Origin: Mesonia oceanica | Lineage (GTDB): Bacteria; Bacteroidota; Bacteroidia; Flavobacteriales; Flavobacteriaceae | Length of the DNA: 64,000 nucleotides | Reading direction: 5' to 3' | Assembly (NCBI RefSeq): GCF_902499555.1 | Contig: NZ_CABVMM010000013.1 | Span: 62,001 to 126,000, forward strand | Shown: in pieces, positions 1 through 9,500 of the stretch | Position numbering within the stretch: position 1 is the first letter of the stretch | How the letters are laid out: every line of letters starts with the position of its first letter | Translations under genes and position numbers: made by a program | Notes under the pieces: model-generated | What the model was told of the DNA's origin: nothing | Database searches by the model: none | The model's input: only the letters and a program-made list of their open reading frames with translations

Positions 1-1195
1 TATTTGAATTATCGAAACATTCAATATGCCGAGGTTCTTCGCTTAAACGTAAATCCTTTTTCATTTGCCCCATTAACCTATTCACATGGCGATCAGGATC
101 TACAATTTTCATTTGTTTAAAACGCTCCTGGCGATAATATTTTGCATTCCGTAGGGACAAATCTACAATCGATTTTTTATCGCCCAGTTTAGGGACAGTC
201 ACTTTTATATTTTCACCCACATCGACTTTAAAAGGTACAAAAATTTCAGGAGATTTAGAATTGAAGCGTTGCCTAATTTCTGTAATGGCCAATTCTAACA
301 ACTCCCGGTCACTTTCTGCCAACTTCTTTTTCATTTCAATGGTATGCGATCTAATAATCGCCCCATGCGAAAGTTGAAGGAAGTTTACATAACCATAGCC
401 TTCATCACTCATAACTGAAAACACATCTACATTATTGATTTTAGGATTTACTACTGTAGATTTAGCTTGATATTTCTCTAAAATATCAATCTTATCTTTT
501 AGACGCTGCGCATCTTCAAATTCCATTTTTTCAGCATGCGCTTGCATTTGGTCTCTAAACTTATGAAGGGAATCTTTAAAATTACCTTTTACAATTTGTC
601 GAATTTGCTCAATGTTGTTATGATATTCCACTTCCGGCTGCAAGGCTTCACAAGGACCTTTGCAATTACCTAAGTGATATTCTAGGCAAACTTTATATTT
701 TCCGTTTCTAATTTTTTCTTCAGAAAGGTCATAATTGCAGGTTCTTATTTGATAAAGCTCCCGAATAAGTTCTAATAAAGTATTGACCGTTTTTACACTG
801 GTAAAAGGCCCATAATATTCGCTTCCGTCTTTTATTAAACGTCGCGTAGAAAATACGCGAGGGAAGCGTTCATTTTTAATGCAAATCCACGGATAGGTTT
901 TATCATCTTTCAGCATCACATTAAAGCGAGGCTGGTATTTTTTAATCAGGTTGTTTTCAAGCAATAAAGCATCGGCTTCAGAATTCACCACAATGTGCCG
1001 AATTTCCTTAATCTTTTTTACCATCACCCCAATTCGATGGCTATCATGCTTTTTATTGAAGTAGGACGAAACCCGTTTCTTTAAATTTTTAGCTTTTCCA
1101 ACATATAGGATTTTTCCATTCTTATCGTAATACTGATAGACTCCCGGACTGGAAGGTAAGGTTTTGATTTGAATCTCAATTGCAGGTACATCCAT
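1..1195 (-). CDS. uvrC: Excinuclease ABC subunit C, amino-terminal part (cut by window edge)
   Basis: UvrC makes both incisions around a lesion in UvrABC nucleotide-excision repair. Translation from the ATG at 1195 gives 398 codons. A GIY-YIG nuclease domain lies at about residues 14-90 (PGVYQYY, then ILYVGKAKNLKKRV). A Cys-bearing segment (LGNCKGPC) follows, then a UVR-type helical motif near residues 215-245. The RNase H-like 5' nuclease domain is just beginning at HIECFDNSN when the sequence ends. Family members are about 600 residues, so roughly 200 carboxy-terminal residues lie outside the window; the frame is open to the edge. It sits 65 bp downstream of a small lipoprotein gene on the same strand, and the two may be co-transcribed. 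Assignment is very sure. Confidence 0.96.
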   Translation of the reverse strand, partial: MDVPAIEIQIKTLPSSPGVYQYYDKNGKILYVGKAKNLKKRVSSYFNKKHDSHRIGVMVKKIKEIRHIVVNSEADALLLENNLIKKYQPRFNVMLKDDKTYPWICIKNERFPRVFSTRRLIKDGSEYYGPFTSVKTVNTLLELIRELYQIRTCNYDLSEEKIRNGKYKVCLEYHLGNCKGPCEALQPEVEYHNNIEQIRQIVKGNFKDSLHKFRDQMQAHAEKMEFEDAQRLKDKIDILEKYQAKSTVVNPKINNVDVFSVMSDEGYGYVNFLQLSHGAIIRSHTIEMKKKLAESDRELLELAITEIRQRFNSKSPEIFVPFKVDVGENIKVTVPKLGDKKSIVDLSLRNAKYYRQERFKQMKIVDPDRHVNRLMGQMKKDLRLSEEPRHIECFDNSN

Positions 1196-1260
1196 AATTC
1201 AAAGATAAGCTATCTGCAATTTTTAATAAAAATCTTTCTTGAAATCTATGATTGCCCTTA

Positions 1261-1656
1261 TTAATTTTTGACGAATAGCAAAATAGGCCCGTCTAACTCT
1301 GGTTTATCTTCTAATCTCAGGGTATCAGATTTTATAAAAAACTTATAATTATAATTAAATGAAGAATTAGGGTTGTCAATAAAAAGACTATCCCCTTTAA
1401 CCATATAACTATATTCTCCGTTAGCTAAGTAGGGTTCTGAAACATTATTGGTAACCTTTAAATTTTGCTGTTTAGTTTCAAATTTCCATACTTGATCGCC
1501 TGCGGGTATGCTTGGGTTTTCATCACAAAAACATAATATTTTTGTCAAGATCCATTCCCCGGCTAAGGTATTGTCATTTAAAGTTGCATCGTCATCCTTA
1601 GAACAAGCATAGCAAAAAAGTAAGAGAAGGATAATAGAAGTTGTGTATTTTCTCAT
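1261..1656 (-). CDS. Small lipoprotein, lipocalin-like, function unknown
   Basis: 131 residues. A hydrophobic signal peptide (residues 1-17) ends in a lipobox with the lipidated Cys at 18 (CYACSKDDD). The Ser-Lys-Asp-Asp-Asp after the Cys resembles the Bacteroidota signal that sends lipoproteins to the cell surface; that destination is inferred. The mature part begins LAGEWILTKI, the layout of small lipocalin-like lipoproteins of this phylum, followed by alternating strand-like segments. It lies directly upstream of uvrC on the same strand, but no functional link is implied. I do not recognise a specific family and assign no biochemical role. Confidence 0.75.
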   Translation of the reverse strand: MRKYTTSIILLLLFCYACSKDDDATLNDNTLAGEWILTKILCFCDENPSIPAGDQVWKFETKQQNLKVTNNVSEPYLANGEYSYMVKGDSLFIDNPNSSFNYNYKFFIKSDTLRLEDKPELDGPILLFVKN

Positions 1657-1789
1657 AAAGCCTCGTTTATAAAAAAGATGCTTTTTTTTGTTTTGGTTGC
1701 GTTAAACCTTATCCTATTTTATGTTATTTTTAGAACTATGTATTTTTTTAATAGTTTCATAAAACAAAAAGCATATATCTAAAAATGTT

Positions 1790-1797
1790 TAGTTTTG
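1790..1797 (+). promoter_or_regulatory. -7 promoter box of the rimB-rimK unit
   Basis: TAGTTTTG matches the Bacteroidota -7 consensus TAnnTTTG exactly. Only four bases separate it from the ATG at 1802, so transcription may start at or next to the start codon (a leaderless mRNA). No good TTTG -33 element is visible at the usual spacing. Confidence 0.5.
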
Positions 1798-1801
1798 TTA
1801 T

Positions 1802-2233
1802 ATGACCAACAAATCGAAAAAAACGATAGGAAGAGTAGATAAAGCCGAATTTCCCGAACTTGGTTTAAAGGAAATCGCTGTAAAAATTGACACCGGGGCT
1901 TACACTTCTTCCATCCATTGTGAAGATATTCACGAGGAAAACGGAGTTTTATACTGTAATTTCTTAGACAAAGAGCATCCGAACTACAACCATAAGCCCA
2001 TGGTTTTTAAGGAATACAATACCATAAAAGTACGAAGTAGCAACGGAATAGCGCAAAAACGCTATGAAATAAAATCTACGATTAAAATATTTAAGAAAGT
2101 TTATAAAATATCGCTTTCTTTGAGTGACCGAAAAGAAATGAAGTTTCCGGTGCTTATTGGAAGAAAATTTTTAAATAATAAATTTGTGGTAGATCCGCAA
2201 TTAAAAGATATTTCCTTCAACACTCAAGAATAA
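1802..2233 (+). CDS. rimB: RimB-like retropepsin-type protease (ATP-dependent zinc protease family)
   Basis: 143 residues, a normal length for the COG4067 / PF05618 family of small retropepsin-like proteins. The active-site motif DTGA is at residues 30-33, inside [13 protein letters not shown], and a second conserved block ([10 protein letters not shown]) lies near residue 125. In Pseudomonas the homologue RimB is encoded with RimK and is proposed to trim the glutamate tail RimK adds to ribosomal protein S6. Here it is the first gene of a tight unit: rimK starts 5 bp after its stop and a zinc deacylase follows. The ATG is supported by homologue length, although the promoter box is only four bases upstream. 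The zinc and ATP in the family name are historical; the sequence shows an aspartyl-protease-like motif. Confidence 0.85.
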   Translation: MTNKSKKTIGRVDKAEFPELGLKEIAVKIDTGAYTSSIHCEDIHEENGVLYCNFLDKEHPNYNHKPMVFKEYNTIKVRSSNGIAQKRYEIKSTIKIFKKVYKISLSLSDRKEMKFPVLIGRKFLNNKFVVDPQLKDISFNTQE

Positions 2234-2238
2234 AAATT

Positions 2239-3111
2239 ATGAATATTAAAATATTATCCCGAAATCCTAAACTGTATTCCACTCAACGTTTAATTGAAGC
2301 GGCCAAAAAGCGTAAACATGAGGTTGAAGTAATCGATCCTTTAAAATGCGATATTGTTATCGAAAAACGTAGACCCAATGTTTATTACAAAGGTGGTTAT
2401 ATTGAAAATGTAGATGCGATTATTCCGAGAATCGGCTCTTCTGTAACCTTTTACGGTACGGCAGTAGTTCGTCAGTTTGAAATGATGGGTGCTTTTACTA
2501 CCACAGATTCTGAAGCCCTAGTAAGAAGCCGCGATAAACTGAGAAGTTTACAGGTACTTTCCCGAGCAAAAATTGGATTGCCAAAAACGGTTTTTACCAA
2601 TTATTCCCGTGATGTTGAAGGCGTAATTAAACAAGTGGGCGGCGTTCCCTTAGTGATTAAATTACTAGAAGGAACACAAGGTTTAGGAGTTGTTTTAGCT
2701 GAAACCAAAAATGCTGCAGAATCGGTAATTGAAGCGTTTAATGGGCTACAAGCTAGAGTAATTGTACAAGAATTTATTAAAGAAGCCAAAGGAGCAGATA
2801 TTAGGGCCTTTGTAGTAGATGGACACGTAGTGGGTGCTATGAAACGTCAAGGAAAAGAAGGAGAGTTTCGTTCTAACCTTCACCGTGGCGGTAGTGCAGC
2901 AGTTATCGAATTGACTGATGAGGAAGAAATTGCAGCGGTAAAAGCTACAAAAGCAATGGGATTAGGAGTAGCCGGAGTAGATATGCTACAAAGTAGTCGA
3001 GGCCCGTTAATTTTGGAAGTAAACTCTTCTCCTGGATTAGAAGGCATTGAAAAAGCTACTAATAAAGATATTGCCAAAAGCATTATAAGATACATCGAAA
3101 AAAATGTATAA
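2239..3111 (+). CDS. rimK: RimK, ribosomal protein S6 glutamate ligase-type ATP-grasp enzyme
   Basis: 290 residues, close to the usual 300. RimK uses ATP to add glutamate residues to the carboxyl terminus of ribosomal protein S6. The amino-terminal pre-ATP-grasp domain carries [11 protein letters not shown]. The ATP-grasp fold follows with [13 protein letters not shown], a metal-binding block near residues 243-248 (AGVDML) and [13 protein letters not shown] at 259-271, whose Glu260 and Asn262 correspond to metal ligands. It overlaps the downstream deacylase gene by 8 bp, indicating translational coupling. Related ATP-grasp ligases make other amide products, so S6 as substrate is inferred from family; the rimB neighbour supports it. 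Confidence 0.9.
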   Translation: MNIKILSRNPKLYSTQRLIEAAKKRKHEVEVIDPLKCDIVIEKRRPNVYYKGGYIENVDAIIPRIGSSVTFYGTAVVRQFEMMGAFTTTDSEALVRSRDKLRSLQVLSRAKIGLPKTVFTNYSRDVEGVIKQVGGVPLVIKLLEGTQGLGVVLAETKNAAESVIEAFNGLQARVIVQEFIKEAKGADIRAFVVDGHVVGAMKRQGKEGEFRSNLHRGGSAAVIELTDEEEIAAVKATKAMGLGVAGVDMLQSSRGPLILEVNSSPGLEGIEKATNKDIAKSIIRYIEKNV

Positions 3112-4084
3112 AAGTATGGCAGGCATCGACGAGCAAAATATTCTTACTTTATTAAATAAAAAAATTAAGCCGGGAGAAAGTGCTAAAATCAACTTTAACA
3201 CGGCAAAACTTTATACCACTACCGCAGTAGAAGTTCCTATTATTGTGGAACGCTCTACCGAGCCGGGACCGGTGGTTTTAATTACCGGCGGAATTCATGG
3301 CGATGAAATTAATGGAGTAGAAATCGTACGGCAAACCATTGCTAAAGGAATAAATAAACCTGCCAAGGGAACCATTATTTGTATTCCCGTGGTCAATGTA
3401 TTTGGTTTTTTAAACCTGAAACGTGAATTCCCTGACGGAAGGGATCTGAACCGAATGTTTCCCGGAGCTAAAAAAGGACCATTGGCAAGTCGCGTGGCAT
3501 ATCAATTTACAGAAGAAATCTTACCGGTAGCCGATTATTGTTTGGACTTTCACACTGGCGGCTCCAGCAGGTTTAACTCGGCACAGATAAGAATTGATAA
3601 AAATGAAAAAGAGCTTTTAGAATTAGCACATATTTTTAATGCTCCTTTCATTGTTTACTCCAAAACCATTGCTAAATCTTACCGAAAATCGTGTATGAAT
3701 CTTGGCAAGTCGGTTTTGCTTTTTGAAGGCGGGAAATCTTTAGACAGCAATAAAGAAATTGCCAAAATTGGCGTAGAAGGTATTCAACGGTTTTTATCTC
3801 ATTTGGGAATGCTAAGGGAAGGCTTTACGGTACCCAAAGCAAATCAAAAATCTATCATCATTGAAGATAGTTCTTGGATGCGTGCTAAATACAGTGGTTT
3901 ACTTCATATAAAAATCCCTATAGGGAAAAAAGTAGAAAAAGGAGAATATATAGCTATTATCACCGATCCTTACGGAGAGTTTCGCCATAAAGTAACTGCC
4001 TCACAAACCGGTTATATCATCAACGCCAATCAATCACCCATTGTTTATCAAGGAGATGCTATTTTTCATATTTCTAAAGGGTAA
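3104..4084 (+). CDS. Succinylglutamate desuccinylase/aspartoacylase-family zinc deacylase
   Basis: 326 residues. This M14-like carboxypeptidase fold hydrolyses amide bonds of acylated amino acids or terminal peptide bonds. The zinc site is visible: His65 and Glu68 in [12 protein letters not shown] and His150 in DFHTGG. Substrate-carboxylate residues lie in RDLNRMFPG (113-121), and the general-base Glu is at about 208 in LLFEGG. The carboxy-terminal part (about 240-326) resembles the family's beta-barrel domain. The start overlaps rimK by 8 bp; Met5 at 3116 would lie just past the rimK stop. The unit suggests it acts on the product of RimK or RimB, for example by removing added glutamates; this is inference. 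A free amino-acid deacylase is the alternative. Confidence 0.85.
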   Translation: MYKSMAGIDEQNILTLLNKKIKPGESAKINFNTAKLYTTTAVEVPIIVERSTEPGPVVLITGGIHGDEINGVEIVRQTIAKGINKPAKGTIICIPVVNVFGFLNLKREFPDGRDLNRMFPGAKKGPLASRVAYQFTEEILPVADYCLDFHTGGSSRFNSAQIRIDKNEKELLELAHIFNAPFIVYSKTIAKSYRKSCMNLGKSVLLFEGGKSLDSNKEIAKIGVEGIQRFLSHLGMLREGFTVPKANQKSIIIEDSSWMRAKYSGLLHIKIPIGKKVEKGEYIAIITDPYGEFRHKVTASQTGYIINANQSPIVYQGDAIFHISKG

Positions 4085-4087
4085 ACC

Positions 4088-4657
4088 ATGAAGAAGAAAG
4101 ATATTAGAATAGCCTATAGAAAGAAGAGAAACGAGCTTTCTGAAGAGGATATTGAAGAGAAAAGCTTAAGCATTGCCAATAAACTCCTAGAGCTCCCTAT
4201 TTGGAACTATTCTTTTTATCATATTTTTCTATCTATTAAACATTTAAAAGAAGTTAATACTGAATTTATCCTGCATATTTTAAACGGTAAAGATAAAAAT
4301 GCCGTGGTTTCTAAAAGCGATTTTAAAAGCTTAGGGATGCAGCATTATTTACTAACCGACGCCACGCCCCTCAAAGCCAATAGCTGGGGAATACCGGAAC
4401 CTATGTTTGGTATTGAAATCCCTCCTCAAGAAATAGATGTTATTTTTATTCCGTTGTTAGCTTTCGATAAAAAAGGAGAACGCATCGGGTACGGAAAAGG
4501 TTTTTATGACCGCTTCCTTAAAGAATGTAAAGGTAATTCGGTAAAAGTTGGGCTTTCTTTTTTTGAAGCTTTAGACAAAATTAGTGATATCGATGTCAAC
4601 GATATCGGATTGGATTATTGTGTGACTCCCGATAAAATCTACACGTTTAATCAATAA
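4088..4657 (+). CDS. 5-formyltetrahydrofolate cyclo-ligase
   Basis: 189 residues, normal length. The enzyme converts 5-formyl-THF to 5,10-methenyl-THF using ATP and returns this inhibitory folate to the one-carbon pool. The amino terminus KKDIRIAYRKKRNELS is the basic ATP-contacting helix of the family. The signature GERIGYGKGFYDRFL (about residues 130-144) forms the phosphate and magnesium site. The gene begins three bases after the deacylase stop, so it probably shares the rimB-rimK transcript, though the functions look unrelated. It converges on lspA with only 15 bp between the stops, and no clear terminator hairpin is visible there. Confidence 0.93.
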   Translation: MKKKDIRIAYRKKRNELSEEDIEEKSLSIANKLLELPIWNYSFYHIFLSIKHLKEVNTEFILHILNGKDKNAVVSKSDFKSLGMQHYLLTDATPLKANSWGIPEPMFGIEIPPQEIDVIFIPLLAFDKKGERIGYGKGFYDRFLKECKGNSVKVGLSFFEALDKISDIDVNDIGLDYCVTPDKIYTFNQ

Positions 4658-4672
4658 GAAAAGATTCTCCCG

Positions 4673-5284
4673 CTATTCTTCTTTCTTCTCTTTCGGAAAA
4701 GCCTTTTTATTAAAGATAATCAATATTGCAACGCCAATGGTAATAGCTGAATCGGCAATATTAAATACCGGTTCAAAAAAGGTGAAATACTGTCCGCCCC
4801 AAACCGGGATCCATTCTGGCAGGTAACCACTCCAAAGCGGGAAGTAGAGCATATCTACTACCTTTCCATGAAACAAAGTTCCATAGCCTCCATCGGCAGG
4901 AAATAAAGTGGCTAGTTCTCCGTGACTATCGCTAAAAATCATTCCATAGAAAACAGAATCGATAATGTTACCAAAAGCACCTGCAAATATTAATGATATA
5001 GCTACAATTAAAAAGGCAGAACTCTTTTTCCTAACAGAATCCCAAAGCCAATAGCCTATAAAACAAATGGCAACCAACCTAAAAAGGGTAAGGATGAGTT
5101 TACCGTACTGTCCCGGGATTTTTGCTCCCCAAGCCATTCCTTCATTTTCAACAAAAAGTATTCTAAACCAATCGAAGACTTTTACTTCTTCGCCCAATAC
5201 AAAATTTGTTTTAATATAAACCTTAGAGATTTGATCTATAATTAAAACAAGTATAATAAAGAGTGTAGCTTTCTTTAACGACAT
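4673..5284 (-). CDS. lspA: Lipoprotein signal peptidase (SPase II)
   Basis: 203 residues. LspA is the inner-membrane aspartyl protease that removes signal peptides from prolipoproteins after diacylglyceryl transfer. Four membrane helices are evident. The catalytic aspartates are Asp109 in FGNIIDSVFYG and Asp178 in FNIADSAITIG. The stretch between them, residues 113-170, is much longer than in the 164-residue E. coli enzyme (SDSHGELATLFPADGG onward); an extended periplasmic loop is common in Bacteroidota. The gene lies 31 bp downstream of an exported-protein gene on the same strand. Confidence 0.95.
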   Translation of the reverse strand: MSLKKATLFIILVLIIDQISKVYIKTNFVLGEEVKVFDWFRILFVENEGMAWGAKIPGQYGKLILTLFRLVAICFIGYWLWDSVRKKSSAFLIVAISLIFAGAFGNIIDSVFYGMIFSDSHGELATLFPADGGYGTLFHGKVVDMLYFPLWSGYLPEWIPVWGGQYFTFFEPVFNIADSAITIGVAILIIFNKKAFPKEKKEE

Positions 5285-5315
5285 CTCATTGCTTTTGGCG
5301 GTAAAAATACATTTT

Positions 5316-5942
5316 TTATTGAGTTTTCATCACTTTTATATCTCCTGAAATAGATTTTATATGAATTGGCTCTCCTGATTTTAGACTTTTATCTACTTGT
5401 ATTTTTCCGTGATTAGTTTGAGCATCTACATTTGCCCTGTTGGTTTCCACCCACACATCACCACCATAAGTATTAATTAAAGCTTCTCCCTGAAAATTAA
5501 TAAGCTCGCAACGTCCTGATTTTAGTTCTACTTCGAAATAGCGGAAAATTCCCTGAGCATAAACAGAAGCTAAGTTAGAAATTACAGTAACTTTTAAATT
5601 TTCTGGAATGCTCAGTTGAAGGTTTACCGCATACACTTTATGGGCACTCAACTTATCGAAACCACTAGTTAAAATTTCTTGATACGTAGAAGTCAATACT
5701 AATTTTTCTCCTGCTATTTTCGATTGCAAATGAATATGCTGAAGGTACTCCCCTTCAGAAATACTTTTAATTTCTAGGGAATTTTTGGAAGCTGTGTTTA
5801 TTTCAACCTGAAAAATTTCATCGGCCAGAATTATTATTTCCTGAATACCTTCAGCATCGATTGTTTCTATATTCTCTCGTTGAGCAACTAATGAATTACT
5901 GAAAATGGATATAAAAAGAATAAGTAGTTTTTTAAAAAACAT
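5316..5942 (-). CDS. Exported protein, adhesin-like beta-rich, function unknown
   Basis: 208 residues from the ATG at 5942; an in-frame TTG five codons further upstream is less likely. A signal peptide (FFKKLLILFISIFSNSLVAQ) is followed by a repetitive beta-rich region with short hydrophobic strands separated by Gly/Asn turns. The final part (VWVETNRANVDAQTNHGKIQ, then IKSISGDIKV) resembles the auto-transporter-adhesin-head/DUF4097 type of parallel beta structure. No catalytic motif is seen. It is on the same strand as lspA, which starts 31 bp downstream, but a terminator separates it from the dksA-like gene upstream. Location is inferred to be periplasmic or cell-surface. Confidence 0.7.
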   Translation of the reverse strand: MFFKKLLILFISIFSNSLVAQRENIETIDAEGIQEIIILADEIFQVEINTASKNSLEIKSISEGEYLQHIHLQSKIAGEKLVLTSTYQEILTSGFDKLSAHKVYAVNLQLSIPENLKVTVISNLASVYAQGIFRYFEVELKSGRCELINFQGEALINTYGGDVWVETNRANVDAQTNHGKIQVDKSLKSGEPIHIKSISGDIKVMKTQ

Positions 5943-6073
5943 AAATTTTATAATCAATAAACAGAATCTTGAGAATAAGACCCTGAATCAACATTTCGAC
6001 TCCGCTCAATGTGACAATTTAAGGTGACGGCACCTAAGTATGATTCATTACGTATATTCAATTCTATAAAACA

Positions 6074-6100
6074 AAAAACGCTCCAAGATAGGAACGTTTT
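6074..6100 (-). terminator. Rho-independent terminator of the ileS-dksA-like transcript
   Basis: On the minus strand AAAACGTTCC and GGAGCGTTTT form a stem of about ten pairs with one non-Watson-Crick position around a six-base loop, followed by TTTTTTGT. It lies 27 bp past the stop of the DksA-like gene. Confidence 0.7.
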
Positions 6101-6126
6101 TATTATTCAGCTTAAAAAGCTTTTGT

Positions 6127-6510
6127 TTATTTCTGCATATTTTTAGCCTCGATACTAAGTGTTGCGTGAGGAACTAATTTTAAACGATCTTTATTGATTA
6201 ATTTACCGGTCACACGACAAATTCCGTAAGTTTTATTTTCAATACGGATTAACGCATTTTTTAAATCCCTAATGAACTTTTCTTGACGGGTGGCCAATTG
6301 AGAGTTTGCCTCTTTGCTCATGGTCTCGCTCCCTTCGTCAAAAGCCTTAAAGGTAGGGGAAGTATCATCGGTTCCATTACTACTATTATTAGTATAAGCA
6401 CTTTTATACAAATCTAATTGAGCTTGCGCTTTTTCAATTTTTCCCAAAATAAGCGACTTGAATTCTTCTAACTCTTTATCACTGTAATGTTCTTTAAATT
6501 CTGTTGCCAT
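6127..6510 (-). CDS. DksA/TraR-family protein lacking the C4 zinc ligands
   Basis: 127 residues. DksA proteins bind in the secondary channel of RNA polymerase and modify initiation together with ppGpp. A long amino-terminal helical region (about 8-95) precedes a C4-like module KTYGICRVTGKLINKDRLKL. The four zinc positions of the family (C-x2-C-x17-C-x2-C) align exactly with Cys98, Thr101, Ser119 and Ala122, so three of the four ligands are gone although the fold sequence (RLKLVPHATLSIEA) is intact. Zinc-less DksA homologues exist in other phyla, so it may still be active. It starts 6 bp after the ileS stop and is surely co-transcribed with it. Whether it acts on polymerase here is inferred. 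Confidence 0.88.
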   Translation of the reverse strand: MATEFKEHYSDKELEEFKSLILGKIEKAQAQLDLYKSAYTNNSSNGTDDTSPTFKAFDEGSETMSKEANSQLATRQEKFIRDLKNALIRIENKTYGICRVTGKLINKDRLKLVPHATLSIEAKNMQK

Positions 6511-6516
6511 AGATAT

Positions 6517-9500
6517 TTAATGTTTATTAATCAATAGCTGGGTGTTTACATCATCAAAATTAATCTCTTCCCCACTATCTAACTTATCTGCTAGTTCGAG
6601 ATTCGCAGTAAGTGTTTCATTCTTAATGTACTCCAAATTATCTTGAACAGCGTTCTCGACCACGCCATCTTTTAATAGTTTAATATCAATTTTATCGGTT
6701 ACCTCAAAACCAGAATCTTTACGAAGGTTTTGAATCCTGTTCACCAATTCTCTTGCTATCCCTTCTTTTTTCAATTCTTCATTAATGGTCACATCCAATG
6801 CAACTGTTAAACCTGCATTACTTGCTACCAGCCATCCTTCAATATCTTCTGAGGTAATTTCTACATCATCGAGCTGCAAAGTAGTCATTTTTCCATTAAC
6901 CTCCACATTCAGTTCTCCATCCCTCTCTATTTGAGCAATATCAGCGGCTTCTAGTTGATTAACAGCAGCCACTACGTGTTTCATATCTTTCCCGAATTTT
7001 GGTCCTAAGGTTCTAAAATTCGGCTTAATATTTTTCACCAAAATACCTGAAGCATCATCGATCATTTCGATTTCTTTTACGTTTACTTCAGATTTAATCA
7101 GTTCTGCCACTTCTAAAATTTGCTCTTTTACACTAGGGTCTAGCACAGGAACCATTACCCGCTGCAAAGGTTGCCTTACTTTAATCATTTCTTTCTTTCG
7201 TAATGATAAAACCAAAGAAGAAATAATTTGCGCCATTTCCATTTTCCGCTCTAGCGATTTATCGATAAACGATTCATCTTGAACCGGAAAAGCGGCCAAA
7301 TGTACACTTTCAAAATCTTCTTTCTGCGTAGCTTTCGTTAAATCTTTGTAAAGTCTATCCATGTAAAATGGAGCGATAGGAGCCCCTAATTTCGCCACTG
7401 TTTCTAAACACGTATAAAGTGTCTGATAGGCTGAAATTTTATCTTGCTGGTAATCGCCTTTCCAGAATCGTCTTCTACTTAAACGTACAAACCAGTTACT
7501 TAAATTCTCTTGCACAAACTCTGAAATTGCCCGAGCTGCTTTTGTGGGCTCATAGGTGCTATAAAACTCATCTACTTTACCTATCAACGTATGTAATTCT
7601 GAAAGAATCCAACGATCGATTTCTGGTCTATCGGCTAATTTCACATCATCTTCCGCATAGGTAAACTCATCGATATTTGCATAAAGCGAAAAGAATGAAT
7701 AGGTATTGTATAAAGTTCCAAAGAATTTTCTACGAACCTCAGAAATACCTTCAATATCAAATTTTAAATTATCCCAAGGATTGGCATTGGCAATCATATA
7801 CCAACGGGTTGCATCGGGACCAAAGGCCGCTAAAGTTTCAAAAGGATCTGCAGCATTCCCTAAACGCTTCGACATTTTTTGACCGTGTTTATCTAACACC
7901 AATCCGTTAGAAACTACATTTTTATAGGCTACATCGTCAAAAATCATGGTAGCAATAGCGTGTAGCGTATAAAACCACCCTCTGGTTTGATCTACTCCTT
8001 CTGCTATGAAATCGGCTTTTTTGTCGCCAGCTTCTACTTGTTCTTTATTTTCAAAAGGATAATGCCATTGTGCATAAGGCATGGATCCTGAATCGAACCA
8101 AACATCTATCAAATCGGCTTCTCGCTTCATCGGCTTCCCTTCTGAAGAAACCAAAGTGATTTTATCTACTACATTTTTATGAAGATCTACTTTTTCGTAG
8201 TTTTCTTCACTCATATTACCCACTTCAAATTCAGCAAAAGCATCGGCTTTCATCAATCCGGCATCTACTGCTTTTTGCATTTCTTCTTTCAATTCTGCAA
8301 TCGAACCAATGATTTTTTCTTCTTTTCCGTCTTCAGTTCTCCAGATAGGGAGTGGAATTCCCCAAAAACGGGAACGAGAAAGGTTCCAATCATTGGCATT
8401 GGCCAACCAGTTACCAAAACGACCTTCTCCGGTAGATTTTGGTTTCCAATTAATGCCTTTGTTTAATTCATGCATACGATCTTTCACCTCGGTTACTTTG
8501 ATAAACCAAGAATCAAGCGGATAGTATAAAATAGGCTTATCGGTACGCCAGCAATTTGGATAACTGTGGACGTATTTTTCTACATTAAAAGCCCTGTTTT
8601 CTTCTTTTAATTTAATGGCAATTTCTACATCTACCGATTTTTCGGGAGCGTCTTCTTCATCATAATATTCATTCTTCACATATTTGCCGGCAAATTCTCC
8701 CATCTCGGGTCTAAACTTCCCTTGAAGATCAACAAGCGGAACTAAATTTCCGTTTTCGTCTTCTACCAACATCGGCGGAATTTCAGGAGTAGCTTGTTTA
8801 GCTACCATGGCATCATCTGCCCCAAAAGTTGGTGCTGTGTGTACAATCCCGGTACCATCTTCCGTGGTAACAAAATCTCCCGAAATAACTCTAAAAGCAT
8901 CTTCAGGATGGTTATGCGGTTTTGCATACGGCAATAATTGCTCGTATTTAATGCCTACTAAATCTTTTCCTTTACATTCACTCAGCACTAAATAAGGAAT
9001 TTTTTGATCGCCTTGTTTATATGAATTTAAAGTCTCTTCATTTTCAACTTGATGAAACTTTTTATTAAAGTTTTTACTTACTAGGTTTTTAGCCACTATG
9101 ATATTAATCGGCTCAAAAGTGTACTGATTATAAGTTTTCACCAATACATAATCAATTTTTGGCCCAACCGTTAGTGCCGTGTTACTTGGCAATGTCCAAG
9201 GTGTGGTTGTCCAGGCAATAAAGTAAACCGGTTCATCTTGAATTTCATCAATCTGCCCTAACACCGAATTTTCAAAAGCTTCATTTTTCACAGCTTTAAA
9301 CTGTGCAGTAACAGTAGTATCGGTAACATCTTGATAGGTTCCCGGTTGGTTAAGTTCATGTGAACTTAAACCGGTTCCTGCTTTTGGGGAATACGGCTGA
9401 ATAGTATAGCCTTTATAGATCAAATCTTTTTTATAAATCTGAGAAAGCAGCCACCAAACGCTTTCCATATATTTGGATTTGTAGGTAATATATGGGTCAT

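Noticed and set aside
8179..8524. Frames of 70-95 codons on the plus strand inside ileS
   Set aside because: They are antisense to a full-length synthetase gene, rich in Phe/Ser from the reversed codons, and have no promoter or family resemblance.
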